A stretch of DNA of 64,000 bases from Helicobacter anatolicus (GTDB taxonomy: Bacteria; Campylobacterota; Campylobacteria; Campylobacterales; Helicobacteraceae), in contig NZ_JAJTMY010000002.1 in assembly GCF_021300615.1 (NCBI RefSeq), positions 282,111 to 346,110 on the forward strand. Reading direction: 5' to 3'. Each line of letters begins with the position of its first letter. The first letter of the stretch is position 1. A program made the translations under genes and the position numbers. This document shows, one piece after another, positions 49,440-58,151 of the stretch. The notes beneath the pieces were generated by a model. That model was not told where the DNA came from. It was given only the letters and a program-made list of their open reading frames with translations, and ran no database searches.

Positions 49440-49814
49440 ATGAAAATTATAGCAACACAACAAGCGCCTCAGGCAATAGGACCTTATTCTCAAGCAATTG
49501 TTAGTGATAATATGCTTTACACATCAGGACAGATTCCATTAGATGCAGAAGGGAATTTTGTAGATGGTGATATTAAGACGCAAACCAAACAAGTTTTAAA
49601 AAATTTAGATGCTGTTTTTAGGGCAGCAAATACGCATTCTGCAAATGTAATTAAGACTACAGTTTTTTTAGCAAATATGGAAGATTTTGCTGCATTTAAT
49701 GAAGTTTATGCAGAATTTTTTGGTAGCCATAAGCCAGCACGTAGCACAATCGCAGTAAAAACATTGCCAAAAAATGCATTAGTTGAGATTGAATGTATTG
49801 CAAAAATTGACTAA
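49440..49814 (+). CDS. ridA: RidA/YjgF enamine-imine deaminase
   Basis: Hydrolyses reactive 2-aminoacrylate-type enamines formed by PLP enzymes. The 124-residue protein has the family start QAPQAIGPYSQAI, the YTSGQIPLD segment and the substrate-binding Arg in KPARSTIAVKTLPKNALVEIE (split). Own promoter; lies between flgL and rplU. Confidence 0.93.
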   Translation: MKIIATQQAPQAIGPYSQAIVSDNMLYTSGQIPLDAEGNFVDGDIKTQTKQVLKNLDAVFRAANTHSANVIKTTVFLANMEDFAAFNEVYAEFFGSHKPARSTIAVKTLPKNALVEIECIAKID

Positions 49815-49840
49815 TTGGTACTTTGTAATACATTTTATGG

Positions 49841-49846
49841 TATAAT
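49841..49846 (+). promoter_or_regulatory. Putative rplU-rpmA -10 element
   Basis: TATAAT 57 bases before the rplU ATG. The leader that follows contains a small ACGC-TTTTT-GCGT hairpin (49858-49870). Confidence 0.65.
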
Positions 49847-49902
49847 TAAAAATTGTTACGCTTTTTGCGTCGCAAATTTAACTTATTTCTAAGGAAAAGC
49901 TT

Positions 49903-50214
49903 ATGTATGCGGTATTTAAGAATGGAGGCAAACAATACAAGGTCCAAGAAAACAGTATTGTTCTTCTTGATAAAATGAGCCTTGAGCCAAAGTCAAAAAT
50001 TACTTTTGAAGAAATCTTGATGATTTGTTCTGATAGTGACATAAAAATAGGAGCACCTTTTGTAAAGGGTGCTAAAATTGAAGCAGAAGTAATTAATGAG
50101 GGTAGAGGAAAGAAAGTTATTACTTTCAAAAAAAGAAGAAGAAAAGATAGTAAGACAAAAAGAGGCTTTAGACGAGATTTCACTAGAGTTCGTATTCTAA
50201 AGATAGTAGGTTAA
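49903..50214 (+). CDS. rplU: 50S ribosomal protein L21
   Basis: 103 residues, with [16 protein letters not shown] at the start and the basic [21 protein letters not shown] (interrupted) tail typical of L21. CTAAGGAAAAG ribosome site. Pairs with rpmA after 11 bases. Confidence 0.96.
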   Translation: MYAVFKNGGKQYKVQENSIVLLDKMSLEPKSKITFEEILMICSDSDIKIGAPFVKGAKIEAEVINEGRGKKVITFKKRRRKDSKTKRGFRRDFTRVRILKIVG

Positions 50215-50225
50215 GGAGTTAAGAT

Positions 50226-50480
50226 ATGGCACACAAGAAAGGTCAGGGTAGTACCCAGAATAATAGAGATTCTGCAGGTAGACGCTTAGGTGTAAAAAAG
50301 TTTGGTTCTCAATTCGTTCGTGCAGGGAATATTATTGTAAGACAAAGAGGAACAAAAGTACATCCAGGTGAAAATGTAGGTATGGGCAAGGATCATACTA
50401 TTTTTGCTTTGGTTGATGGGATTGTAAAATTCCAACAAAAAACAAAAGATAGAAAAAAAGTTTCTATTATTCCAGCGTAA
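50226..50480 (+). CDS. rpmA: 50S ribosomal protein L27
   Basis: 84 residues, starting [24 protein letters not shown] (split), with the [17 protein letters not shown] motif. The N-terminus is the mature form reaching the peptidyl-transferase centre, with no Firmicute-type leader peptide. Confidence 0.97.
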   Translation: MAHKKGQGSTQNNRDSAGRRLGVKKFGSQFVRAGNIIVRQRGTKVHPGENVGMGKDHTIFALVDGIVKFQQKTKDRKKVSIIPA

Positions 50481-50487
50481 TATTTTT

Positions 50488-50512
50488 CCCCTAAGGTTTT
50501 AGGCTTTAGGGG
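50488..50512 (+). terminator. rpmA-yejE hairpin overlapping the yejE ribosome site
   Basis: CCCCTAA (50488-50494) pairs with TTAGGGG (50506-50512) across an 11-base loop, seven bases after the rpmA stop, and is followed by GTTTTG. The 3' arm is also the purine-rich AGGGGG ribosome site of yejE, eight bases before its ATG. Confidence 0.6.
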
Positions 50513-50521
50513 GTTTTGAAA

Positions 50522-51532
50522 ATGCAGAGTTTATTGGCAAGAAGATGGCGGATTTTTAAAAATAATAGACGTGCTTACTATTCTTTATGGATTTTTATCT
50601 TTTTGCTTGTGATCTCTAGTTTTGCAAATTTTATAGCTAATGATAAGCCTATATTTATTGCAAAAGATTCTAAATTTTATTTTCCTATATTTATTAAGTA
50701 TTCTGAAAAAGTTTTTGGTGGGGATTTTGAGACTGAAGCAAGATATAAAGATCCTGAAGTTCTTTCTTTGTTAAAAGATGCATTTATAGTGTGGCCTTTA
50801 ATCCCCTATAGCTACGATACAATTATAGAAGATTTGGAAACTCCTGCACCTGTAATATGGAGTAAGAATCATCTTTTAGGTGTAGATGATCAAGCAAGAG
50901 ATGTTTTGGCAAGATTGCTTTATGCTTATAGAATTTCTCTTTGGTTTGGTATCTTACTATCTTTTTTTAGTGTTGTAATAGGGGTTAGTGTAGGGGCACT
51001 ACAAGGATTTTATGGTGGAAAAATCGATCTTTTAGGGCAGCGTTTTGTAGAGATTTGGAGTGGTGTGCCACTTTTATTTTTGATTATTATTTTGTCAAGT
51101 TTTGTAGCACCAAGTTTTTGGTGGATTTTAGCTATTGTACTTTTGTTTAGTTGGATGAGTTTGGTTGGTGTGGTGCGTGCGGAATTTTTACGCAATAGAA
51201 ATATGGAGTATATTAAAATTGCACGTGTACTAGGAGCTAGAGATTTTCAAATTATATTTAAGCATTTATTGCCAAATGCGATGGTAGCAACAATTACTTA
51301 TATCCCTTTTATTGCATCTGGAAGTATTGCAACACTTGTGAGTCTAGATTTTTTGGGATTTGGCATGCCTGTGGGGAGTGCATCATTAGGGGAGTTATTA
51401 CAACAAGGAAAAAATAATATCTCCGATCCTTTTTTGGCGATTGTAGGTTTTTTTGCTACATCTTTACTTCTTGGGGTTTTGGTTTTTATAGGTGAGGGGG
51501 TAAGAGATGCTTTTCATGCTAAAAGTAGGTAA
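50522..51532 (+). CDS. yejE: Peptide ABC transporter permease (YejE type)
   Basis: A 336-residue inner-membrane permease of the DppC/OppC class; the start is taken as ATG 50522 (MQSLLARRWRIFKNNRRAYYSLW), eight bases after AGGGGG, with an in-frame TTG at 50516 as the alternative. YejE features: FANFIANDKPIFIAKDSKFYFP (split), a large periplasmic loop, NHLLGVDDQARDVLARLLY and the ATPase contact loop ARVLGARDFQIIFKHLLPNA. Its partners YejA and YejB are at 35429-38259. Confidence 0.92.
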   Translation: MQSLLARRWRIFKNNRRAYYSLWIFIFLLVISSFANFIANDKPIFIAKDSKFYFPIFIKYSEKVFGGDFETEARYKDPEVLSLLKDAFIVWPLIPYSYDTIIEDLETPAPVIWSKNHLLGVDDQARDVLARLLYAYRISLWFGILLSFFSVVIGVSVGALQGFYGGKIDLLGQRFVEIWSGVPLLFLIIILSSFVAPSFWWILAIVLLFSWMSLVGVVRAEFLRNRNMEYIKIARVLGARDFQIIFKHLLPNAMVATITYIPFIASGSIATLVSLDFLGFGMPVGSASLGELLQQGKNNISDPFLAIVGFFATSLLLGVLVFIGEGVRDAFHAKSR

Positions 51533-51534
51533 AA

Positions 51535-53043
51535 ATGCTAAAGATTAATAAATTAAATGCAAAAATTATTGGTGGATTTTGTTTGCATGATATTAATTTT
51601 TGTATAGAAAAAGGTCAGCATATTGGCTTAGTTGGAGAATCTGGAAGTGGCAAAAGTTTACTTTCAAGTATTATTCTTGGCTTGCATACTTTTATGGATT
51701 GTAAGGTTTCTGGAGAGATTTTTTTAGAAGATTCTAATCTTTTAAAAATGCATGAAAAAGAATTAAGGATAATGCGACAAAAAGATCTTGGCTATATACC
51801 ACAAAATCCCTTAAATGCATTAAATCCATTACATAAAATTGGTGCCCAGTTACATGAAAGTCTTTCTTTAGCATTTCCAAAACTCACAGTTAAAGAAAGA
51901 GAAAAACAAATTCAATTTCATTTAGAATCTGCAAATTTAGATTTTGAGGTTTGTGAGCGCTATCCTCATGAATTAAGTGGGGGGCAGAATCAAAGGGTGT
52001 TGGTTGTGATGAACTTGCTTAAAGAGCCAAAGTTTTTGATTCTTGATGAGCCGACCACAGCACTAGATCCTAGCGTTCAAAAACAGATTTTAGATTTTTT
52101 ATTCCAAGAATGCCGAAAAAAAAATATTACTACTTTGTTGATTACACATGATTTGAATATAGTAAAGCATTATGTTTCTAAAATTTGTGTGATGCAGGAG
52201 GGGAAAATATTGGAGTTTCAAGAAACATCTTTACTTTTTCAATTGCCAAAGCATTCTTATACAAAAACTTTGCTTGAGGCATTGCAATTGCCAAAGAAAC
52301 AATTAGTAGTTCATGAAAAAGAACTTTTGAGTTTGCAAAATTTTAGTGTTTTTGTGAAAAAAAATAGTTTTTTTTCACAAAAAAATAAAACCTTGCTGAA
52401 ACCTTTGGATTTTTTATTGTATGAAAATGAAAATATTGGGATTATTGGGGAATCAGGTAGTGGAAAAACAAGTTTTGCATTGGGGATTATGGAGCTTTTA
52501 GAATCTAGTGGATTAAAAAAGTTTCAAGGCAAAGTATTGCGTGGAGTGGAGTTTTATAAGAAAGTGCAGATTGTATTGCAAAATCCCTATGCATCGTTAA
52601 ATCCTAGATGGAGGATTGTAGAGATTTTAAAAGAAGCTACTCAACTTTCTAATTTTAAACGAGATTATGAGGAACTTTTGAATGAAGTGGGGTTGGATAA
52701 TAGAGTGTTATCTATGTATCCTCATGAATTAAGTGGAGGACAAAATCAAAGAATAGCAATCGCAAGAGTTTTGCTTGTGCGACCTAGGGTATTGATTTTA
52801 GATGAACCTACTTCAGCATTAGATAAAAATACACAAAAAAAGATTTTGGAATTGCTTTTAGATATGCAAAAAGAGTATAAAACTTCATATATTATGCTTA
52901 CCCATGATTTGGATATTGTAGAGAGTTTTTGTGATCGTGTAATGATGCTAAGGCATGGAGATGTTGTATTCTATGGAAAAAAAGAAAATTTTTTTAAATC
53001 TAATGATTTATATATCCAATCGTTTTTAGAAAAAAGATTATGA
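51535..53043 (+). CDS. yejF: Peptide ABC transporter duplicated ATPase (YejF type)
   Basis: A 502-residue protein made of two fused ATP-binding domains. Domain 1 (about 1-255): Walker A GESGSGKS, signature LSGGQNQRV, Walker B LILDEPTTALD, switch His in LLITHDL. Domain 2 (about 262-502): GESGSGKT, LSGGQNQRI, LILDEPTSALD, MLTHDL. Both sites look active. The GTAGGTAAA ribosome site is just after the yejE stop; its own stop overlaps the next ATG (ATGA). Confidence 0.94.
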   Translation: MLKINKLNAKIIGGFCLHDINFCIEKGQHIGLVGESGSGKSLLSSIILGLHTFMDCKVSGEIFLEDSNLLKMHEKELRIMRQKDLGYIPQNPLNALNPLHKIGAQLHESLSLAFPKLTVKEREKQIQFHLESANLDFEVCERYPHELSGGQNQRVLVVMNLLKEPKFLILDEPTTALDPSVQKQILDFLFQECRKKNITTLLITHDLNIVKHYVSKICVMQEGKILEFQETSLLFQLPKHSYTKTLLEALQLPKKQLVVHEKELLSLQNFSVFVKKNSFFSQKNKTLLKPLDFLLYENENIGIIGESGSGKTSFALGIMELLESSGLKKFQGKVLRGVEFYKKVQIVLQNPYASLNPRWRIVEILKEATQLSNFKRDYEELLNEVGLDNRVLSMYPHELSGGQNQRIAIARVLLVRPRVLILDEPTSALDKNTQKKILELLLDMQKEYKTSYIMLTHDLDIVESFCDRVMMLRHGDVVFYGKKENFFKSNDLYIQSFLEKRL

Positions 53044-54326
53044 AAAAGCTTTTATTTTTTCTTGCATTTGCTGTGGCATTTTCTTATGAGATTGTTAGTC
53101 TAAATTCTCATATAATTTTAGGAAATGTGCAGAAAAATGTTAAAAATACGATTTTTTTAAAATCAACATATAATTCCAAACAATTTCAATGGAATTTTCC
53201 TGTCGTTGATACACAACAAATCCATCCCCTGCAATTTAGTGTTAAGAAAAAATTTTATAAAGTCTATCTTAAAAATAATCGCGTGTTTTTTACAATTTTT
53301 GATGTAAAAAAAAATGAAGTTTTAGAAATTAATATTTCTTATAAAACTCTAAATAAGCAAAAATTTTTACAAATCCAGCCTATTGCCTTGCCTAATTTGC
53401 GAAAGAAAGTTAATGCAAAAGTCATTGTGGAAGTGGATAAAAATTGGGAAATATTCTCCCAAAATCCTTTGTTTTATAAAAAAGGAGAGCAATATATTTT
53501 TGAAGGACTGCTTGATAAAAAACCTTTGATGGAGTATTTTTGGCTAAGCCTTAAAGAAGCAAATTGGAATATTAATATTAAAAATCGAATCTATACAAAC
53601 CAGAGCATTGAAAGTATTAATGTATTACTACCGAAATATTTTAAAGATGGTGATATTAAAGTTAAAAAAATGGAGTTGAGTACAAATAGAAAAAATACTC
53701 AAATTATTCAAAATATCAATAATACTTCTTTTTTATTTAATGGTGAGAGGACACAGGGATTTTTGGCAGAATTAAATGCTAGAATCACAAATTCTATTTA
53801 TAGCGCTAATTCTTACAAACATTTAAAACCAGAGCGATATTTGCAAGAAAAAGAAAATAAAACCTTAAAAAAACTTGCAGAAAAAATTATCGCAAAAAAT
53901 CCTAATATTCCTTTTTATGTGGCGATTGGACAATGGGTGTATAATACTTTGAAATATGATGAAACTTTGGTGAGTAAGCATATGAATAGTGAACAAATAT
54001 TATCACTTAAACGCGGGGTTTGTGAGCATTATGCACAGCTTTATAATGATATTATGCAAAGTATTAGTGTGCCTAGTATTTTTGTAACAGGAGTGGGTTT
54101 TAATCCTGTGAAGCAAAAATTTGAATATCATGCTTGGAATCTTGTATATTTTCAAGATAAATGGATACCAATTGATAGTACTTGGGGAATTTTTAGTGGA
54201 AAACTCCCTGTGTCACATATATTTTTTTATACAGGTTATCAGCCTTTAATGATGTATCAAACTTATGAGATTCCTATTCAAGAAATTCAAACAGAAATCG
54301 AACAAAAAATTGACTTTATTCCATAG
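53040..54326 (+). CDS. Exported transglutaminase-like protein
   Basis: A 428-residue protein with a signal peptide (KKLLFFLAFAVAFS) and a beta-rich N-terminal region of unknown type (about 18-260). The C-terminal transglutaminase-like domain holds the Cys-His-Asp triad: KRGVCEHYAQLYNDIM, FEYHAWNLVYF and WIPIDSTWG. Bacterial members are often cysteine proteases or peptide-bond-forming enzymes of the envelope. It is translationally coupled to yejF (four-base overlap), placing it in the peptide-transport operon, so a role with periplasmic peptides is plausible but inferred. Confidence 0.82.
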   Translation: MKKLLFFLAFAVAFSYEIVSLNSHIILGNVQKNVKNTIFLKSTYNSKQFQWNFPVVDTQQIHPLQFSVKKKFYKVYLKNNRVFFTIFDVKKNEVLEINISYKTLNKQKFLQIQPIALPNLRKKVNAKVIVEVDKNWEIFSQNPLFYKKGEQYIFEGLLDKKPLMEYFWLSLKEANWNINIKNRIYTNQSIESINVLLPKYFKDGDIKVKKMELSTNRKNTQIIQNINNTSFLFNGERTQGFLAELNARITNSIYSANSYKHLKPERYLQEKENKTLKKLAEKIIAKNPNIPFYVAIGQWVYNTLKYDETLVSKHMNSEQILSLKRGVCEHYAQLYNDIMQSISVPSIFVTGVGFNPVKQKFEYHAWNLVYFQDKWIPIDSTWGIFSGKLPVSHIFFYTGYQPLMMYQTYEIPIQEIQTEIEQKIDFIP

Positions 54327-54354
54327 ATTAATAAAAAATAAAGCAATAAGATGA

Positions 54355-54360
54355 TAGAAT
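54355..54360 (+). promoter_or_regulatory. Putative extended -10 of rpmE operon
   Basis: TAGAAT with TG one base upstream (TGATAGAAT), 32 bases before the rpmE ATG. Confidence 0.5.
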
Positions 54361-54391
54361 CAGCGAAAAATTTTATTTGAAAGGTTAAACG

Positions 54392-54595
54392 ATGAAAAAA
54401 GGCATTCATCCTCAATATGTTCCATGTAAGGTTACTTGCGTTACTAGCGGTAAGGAAATCGAAGTAATGAGTACTAAAAGTGAGTTGAGAATTGATATTT
54501 CTAGCTTTTGTCATCCTTTTTATACTGGTAGTGATAAGATTGCAGATGCTACAGGTAGAGTAGAGAGATTTAAGCAAAAATATAACATGAAATAA
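54392..54595 (+). CDS. rpmE: 50S ribosomal protein L31
   Basis: 67 residues ([16 protein letters not shown]...[10 protein letters not shown]). Cysteines at about 12, 16 and 36 suggest a zinc-binding form or a relic of one; the usual CxxC pair is spaced CxxxC here. GAAAGG ribosome site. Followed by rsmI after five bases (HP0551-HP0553 order). Confidence 0.95.
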   Translation: MKKGIHPQYVPCKVTCVTSGKEIEVMSTKSELRIDISSFCHPFYTGSDKIADATGRVERFKQKYNMK

Positions 54596-54600
54596 ATTTC

Positions 54601-55458
54601 GTGATTACTTTGTTGCCAACCCCTATTGGGAATCTCTATGATGTTTCTCTTAGGATGCTTGATGCGTTGGCAAGAAGTGAAATTGTGTTGTGCGAAGATA
54701 CACGCATAACTAAAAAACTTATTTCTTTGCTTTCTAAAAATCCCATTATAGTGCAGAATTTTCCACAAATTTTTGAAGAAAAAAGATTTTTCCCTTTTCA
54801 TTCTCATAATCAAGAAGAATTTTTAGAGAAGGTAAAAAAAGATTTTTTTCAGCAGAATGTAGTATTTTTAAGTGATGCTGGTATGCCATGTATAAATGAT
54901 CCAGGAGCTTTATTAGTACGATATGCTCAAGAAAATCAAATTCCTTATGATGTTTTGCCAGGTAGTAATGCTTGTATTTTGGCATATTGTTTGAGTGGGG
55001 TGATTGATGATGGGTTTATATTTGGTGGATTTTTGCCACATAAACAGCAAACAAGAAGAAAGGTTTTGGAATCTTTTTTTAACTATTGCGCAAATGTGGA
55101 AAAAAAGCTTAGTTTGATTTTTTATGAAAGTCCGCATAGAATTTTAGAATCTTTGTTAGATATTTGTGTAGTTGATGAAGAATGTGAAGTTTTTGCAGTT
55201 AAAGAGATGAGTAAGCTTAATCAAAAATACTTCAAGGGAAGTGCTAGGGAGGTTGCTAGGATTTTGCCGAATCAAAATATTCAAGGGGAATGGGTTTTGG
55301 TGCTCAATCCTATAAAACCACCGCAAGGAGTTTTAAATCTTAGTGATATTACTTCTCTCCCCCTACCACCCAAAATTAAGGCAAAATTGATTGCAAAAAT
55401 TACAAATGAAGATACTAAAAAGATCTATCAAAACATGGTAAGAGAAGGAAAAGAATGA
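54601..55458 (+). CDS. rsmI: 16S rRNA (cytidine1402-2'-O)-methyltransferase
   Basis: Methylates the ribose of C1402 in the ribosomal P site. The 285-residue protein starts at a GTG directly before LLPTPIGNLYDVSLRML, with CEDTRITKKL, FLSDAGMPCINDPGALLV and FYESPHRILESL as family motifs. No clear ribosome site precedes the GTG, so it probably depends on coupling to rpmE five bases upstream. It overlaps the next gene by four bases. Confidence 0.93.
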   Translation: MITLLPTPIGNLYDVSLRMLDALARSEIVLCEDTRITKKLISLLSKNPIIVQNFPQIFEEKRFFPFHSHNQEEFLEKVKKDFFQQNVVFLSDAGMPCINDPGALLVRYAQENQIPYDVLPGSNACILAYCLSGVIDDGFIFGGFLPHKQQTRRKVLESFFNYCANVEKKLSLIFYESPHRILESLLDICVVDEECEVFAVKEMSKLNQKYFKGSAREVARILPNQNIQGEWVLVLNPIKPPQGVLNLSDITSLPLPPKIKAKLIAKITNEDTKKIYQNMVREGKE

Positions 55459-56147
55459 TTGTTTTTGGGAAACAAACTACTTATTACATTATCCAACAGA
55501 TGCCAGAAATTGTTCAGGAAGTTTATTTTTCTAAAGAGATGGATAAAAATACATTTCATGCTTTTGCGAGGCTTAAAAAACCTATTGTAAAAATTGATAA
55601 TAAAAAAGCCCAAGCCCTATCAAAAAATGGGAATCACCAAGGGTATTTTTTGAAAATCAAACCTTTAGAAGAAACCTCTTTTAAGCTTGTTAAAAAAAAT
55701 AAAAAGTTGTTAGTTTTATGCGGAATTACAGATGTTGGAAATATTGGAAGTATTATGCGTAGTGCATATTGCCTTGGAATAGAAGGGGTAATTTTATGCG
55801 GGATTAAACAATTTAATATTGAAGGAGTTTTGCGAACGAGTGTGGGAGCAATTTTACATTTGCCATTTTGTGTGGTAGAAAATGTTTTAGATGTAATCAA
55901 TGAATTAAAAAACGAAAAAATATTTTTTTATGGTGCAGACATGAATGGGGAAGATGTAAGGATAATAGAAGAAGGGCAGGAAAAATGGGCATTGTTTTTG
56001 GGGAGTGAAAATCAGGGCTTAAGTTCAAATATTTTGTCAAAACTTGATAGAATATTGTCAATAAAAATGCAACGGAGTTTTAATTCTCTTAATGTTGGGG
56101 TTGCAGCCGGTATTTTAATTGATAGGATACAAGCATGGAAGTATTAG
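55455..56147 (+). CDS. rlmB: SpoU/TrmH-family 23S rRNA 2'-O-methyltransferase
   Basis: A 230-residue SPOUT methyltransferase. An N-terminal L30e-like substrate-binding domain (about 1-75) is followed by the knotted domain with DVGNIGSIMRSAYCLG, LFLGSENQGLS and MQRSFNSLNVGVAAGILI motifs 1-3. The target is probably G2251 as for RlmB, but the TrmH family is broad, so the symbol is provisional. It overlaps the next gene by 13 bases. Confidence 0.85.
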   Translation: MIVFGKQTTYYIIQQMPEIVQEVYFSKEMDKNTFHAFARLKKPIVKIDNKKAQALSKNGNHQGYFLKIKPLEETSFKLVKKNKKLLVLCGITDVGNIGSIMRSAYCLGIEGVILCGIKQFNIEGVLRTSVGAILHLPFCVVENVLDVINELKNEKIFFYGADMNGEDVRIIEEGQEKWALFLGSENQGLSSNILSKLDRILSIKMQRSFNSLNVGVAAGILIDRIQAWKY

Positions 56148-57202
56148 ACAAACTAAAAGAAATTGGAGCAAAAAAAATCAATCAGGATACAAAAATATCC
56201 ATGGGAATGATTGAAAATATTTTAGAAAAGCGTTTTGATAGCATACAAAGAGTCTGGGTTATGGGGTTTTTGCCAATTTTGGAGAGAGAGTATCAAGTAG
56301 ATTTAAGTCAATGGTTAGCAGAATATGATGCTTATATGCTAGAGCATAGTACTAGTAATGGCGCTTTAAATTCTACTTATAAGATTAGGGAATTAGAGCT
56401 AGATACACAAAAACAAAAATACGATAGGCGTAGAAAAAATCATAAAAACTTTGGACTTTCAAAAATTTGGATTTTATTGCTTAGCGTGATTTTAGTATTG
56501 ATGATATTATTTTATGTTTTTTTTGTTGGGTTTGAAAAGGTATCTTATGGAGATTATGAAAGTACGGGTGATAATACAAATGTTGTAGAAATGTCCACTA
56601 ACACAACTACAGAGACGGGATTGTATGCAAAATTAAATACAAATCAAAAAGAAACCACGCAAAATAAGGTGACCCCAACACCTTCTAAACAACCTGAAAG
56701 TATCTACAACTCTTTGGAAGATGGAGTAATGATGATCGAGCCAAAAAGAGAGATTTGGTTTCAAGTGTGGAATCTTGAAACCAATGTTAAGCAGGATAGA
56801 ATCATTAAAGAACCTTATCGTCTTGAGATTCCTCAGCAAAAATCAATTATTGTTTTTGGACATAGATCTTTTAAGATGCGCTATGGAAACACGATTAAAG
56901 ATTATGAAGGAGGCGATTCTATTCGATTTATTTGCGAGAATGGCCAGATTAGTTTTATTCGCTATGCAGATTATGCAAAATTAGTTAATGTTACTAAAAA
57001 GAAGTTTGAAACTTCAGAAGAGAAAAAAATAGAAAAAAAAGAAGAAAAGAGTATAGGGGGAATAAAAGAAGAAAAAGAGGAGAGTAGTTTAGAAAACTTG
57101 GAGGAAAATAAAAAAGAAGAAAATATAGAGGAGAATACTATAGAAGATAAAAACACAGAAGAAGATCGTAGAGAAGAACAAGAAGATCATAGAGAGGAAT
57201 AA
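56135..57202 (+). CDS. RodZ-like bitopic membrane protein with Lys/Glu-rich tail
   Basis: 355 residues. Residues 1 to about 75 are a small helical, possibly HTH, domain (DKLKEIGAKKINQDTKIS); about 95-108 are basic; a single membrane helix spans about 110-133 (IWILLLSVILVLMILFYVFF). A Thr/Ser/Asn-rich linker follows, then a beta-type periplasmic domain (about 205-290: REIWFQVWNLETN...FGHRSFKMRYGNTIKDYEGG). The last 65 residues are almost only Glu, Lys, Arg and Asp, with an imperfect 21-base tandem repeat at the very end. The order cytoplasmic helical domain, membrane helix, periplasmic DUF4115-like domain is that of RodZ, the MreB anchor. I judge this by architecture, not by a search. ATG with TAGGATA site, overlapping rlmB. 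Confidence 0.6.
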   Translation: MEVLDKLKEIGAKKINQDTKISMGMIENILEKRFDSIQRVWVMGFLPILEREYQVDLSQWLAEYDAYMLEHSTSNGALNSTYKIRELELDTQKQKYDRRRKNHKNFGLSKIWILLLSVILVLMILFYVFFVGFEKVSYGDYESTGDNTNVVEMSTNTTTETGLYAKLNTNQKETTQNKVTPTPSKQPESIYNSLEDGVMMIEPKREIWFQVWNLETNVKQDRIIKEPYRLEIPQQKSIIVFGHRSFKMRYGNTIKDYEGGDSIRFICENGQISFIRYADYAKLVNVTKKKFETSEEKKIEKKEEKSIGGIKEEKEESSLENLEENKKEENIEENTIEDKNTEEDRREEQEDHREE

Positions 57203-57211
57203 GGAGATTCT

Positions 57212-58036
57212 TTGATTCTTAGAATTTTTTTTGTCGCTATAGTGCTTGTTCAAAATTGTTTTACAAATGATTTTTTATTTGATAGAGTGCGCAATTTTGT
57301 AGGTGATGAAGTTTTTAAGATTAATAAAAATTTCATAGAGAAACTTTTTTCTCAACAACAGATCTTTTTTAGAGATGGAGTTTTAGATAACAAGAAGGTT
57401 TTGGAAACTCTTAAAAATAATGGTCTAATGAGTTTAAAATTTAATTCTCCTAAGGATGTAAGTATTGTTTTTTCGTCGCACACTAGTCCAATTTTTTTGT
57501 TGCGCAGTGTAAATAATGCCCTAGCTTCGATGGGATACTCTTATTTTGAGGTTAAAAAAGCAGAGTATGAAAATAATATTTCTAAGATCATTTTTAGTTT
57601 TACAAGTGAATATATGATTGACCCTTTGATTGTGATTGAAGAAATGAACAAAAGAGGCTTTATTTTTAATAAAGTTAAACGAATTAATATGCAGGCATGG
57701 GAGTATGATGTAGATATTCTTGATTCTAAAATTACCAATGCTAAAAGTATTGAAATTGGCGATAGTTTAGATCTTAAAGAGGTGAGTGGGGAGTATTGGT
57801 TGCAAATTTTTGAAATTTCTGGAAATATGAATATCACTGCAAATAGTATAGATTGGAAGCCAAAAATTATATTTTTTGACAAAAATCTCCACATTATTGA
57901 TATTTTAAAAAAAGAAGAGGTAATGACAAATATTGCTTTTAATGTTTTAAAAGATGTGCGTTTTATTTTAATTTCAGATGCACAAAACCCTATTAATATT
58001 AAAAATGGAATCAAGGTAATTTTTTCAGGATTCTAG
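57212..58036 (+). CDS. Conserved periplasmic protein of unknown function
   Basis: A 274-residue protein translated from a TTG six bases after AAGGAG, the only start that keeps the signal peptide (ILRIFFVAIVLVQNCFT). The rest has no membrane helix, cysteine pair or motif I recognise; it looks mixed alpha/beta at residues 20-170 and beta-rich at 175-274. It lies nine bases after the RodZ-like gene and is probably co-transcribed. I recall a similar periplasmic protein at the same place in Campylobacter (Cj0151c). Function unknown. Confidence 0.75.
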   Translation: MILRIFFVAIVLVQNCFTNDFLFDRVRNFVGDEVFKINKNFIEKLFSQQQIFFRDGVLDNKKVLETLKNNGLMSLKFNSPKDVSIVFSSHTSPIFLLRSVNNALASMGYSYFEVKKAEYENNISKIIFSFTSEYMIDPLIVIEEMNKRGFIFNKVKRINMQAWEYDVDILDSKITNAKSIEIGDSLDLKEVSGEYWLQIFEISGNMNITANSIDWKPKIIFFDKNLHIIDILKKEEVMTNIAFNVLKDVRFILISDAQNPINIKNGIKVIFSGF

Positions 58037-58120
58037 TTTTTATTAAGAAATAAGATTAAAAAATCAATTCTTTTAGCTTTGAGGAAAGTGAGAAGGCTTA
58101 GAGGTTGGATACAAACCTAC

Positions 58121-58151
58121 GTTGGGGTTAGAAAATATATCTCACCCCAAC
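58121..58151 (-). terminator. Inverted repeat at the end of the autotransporter gene
   Basis: GTTGGGGT (58121-58128) and ACCCCAAC (58144-58151) are perfect 8-base arms with a 15-base AT-rich loop, spanning the stop codon of the autotransporter gene. No T run follows on either strand. A second small repeat, AGGTT/AACCT, lies just outside (58102-58118). Confidence 0.45.
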
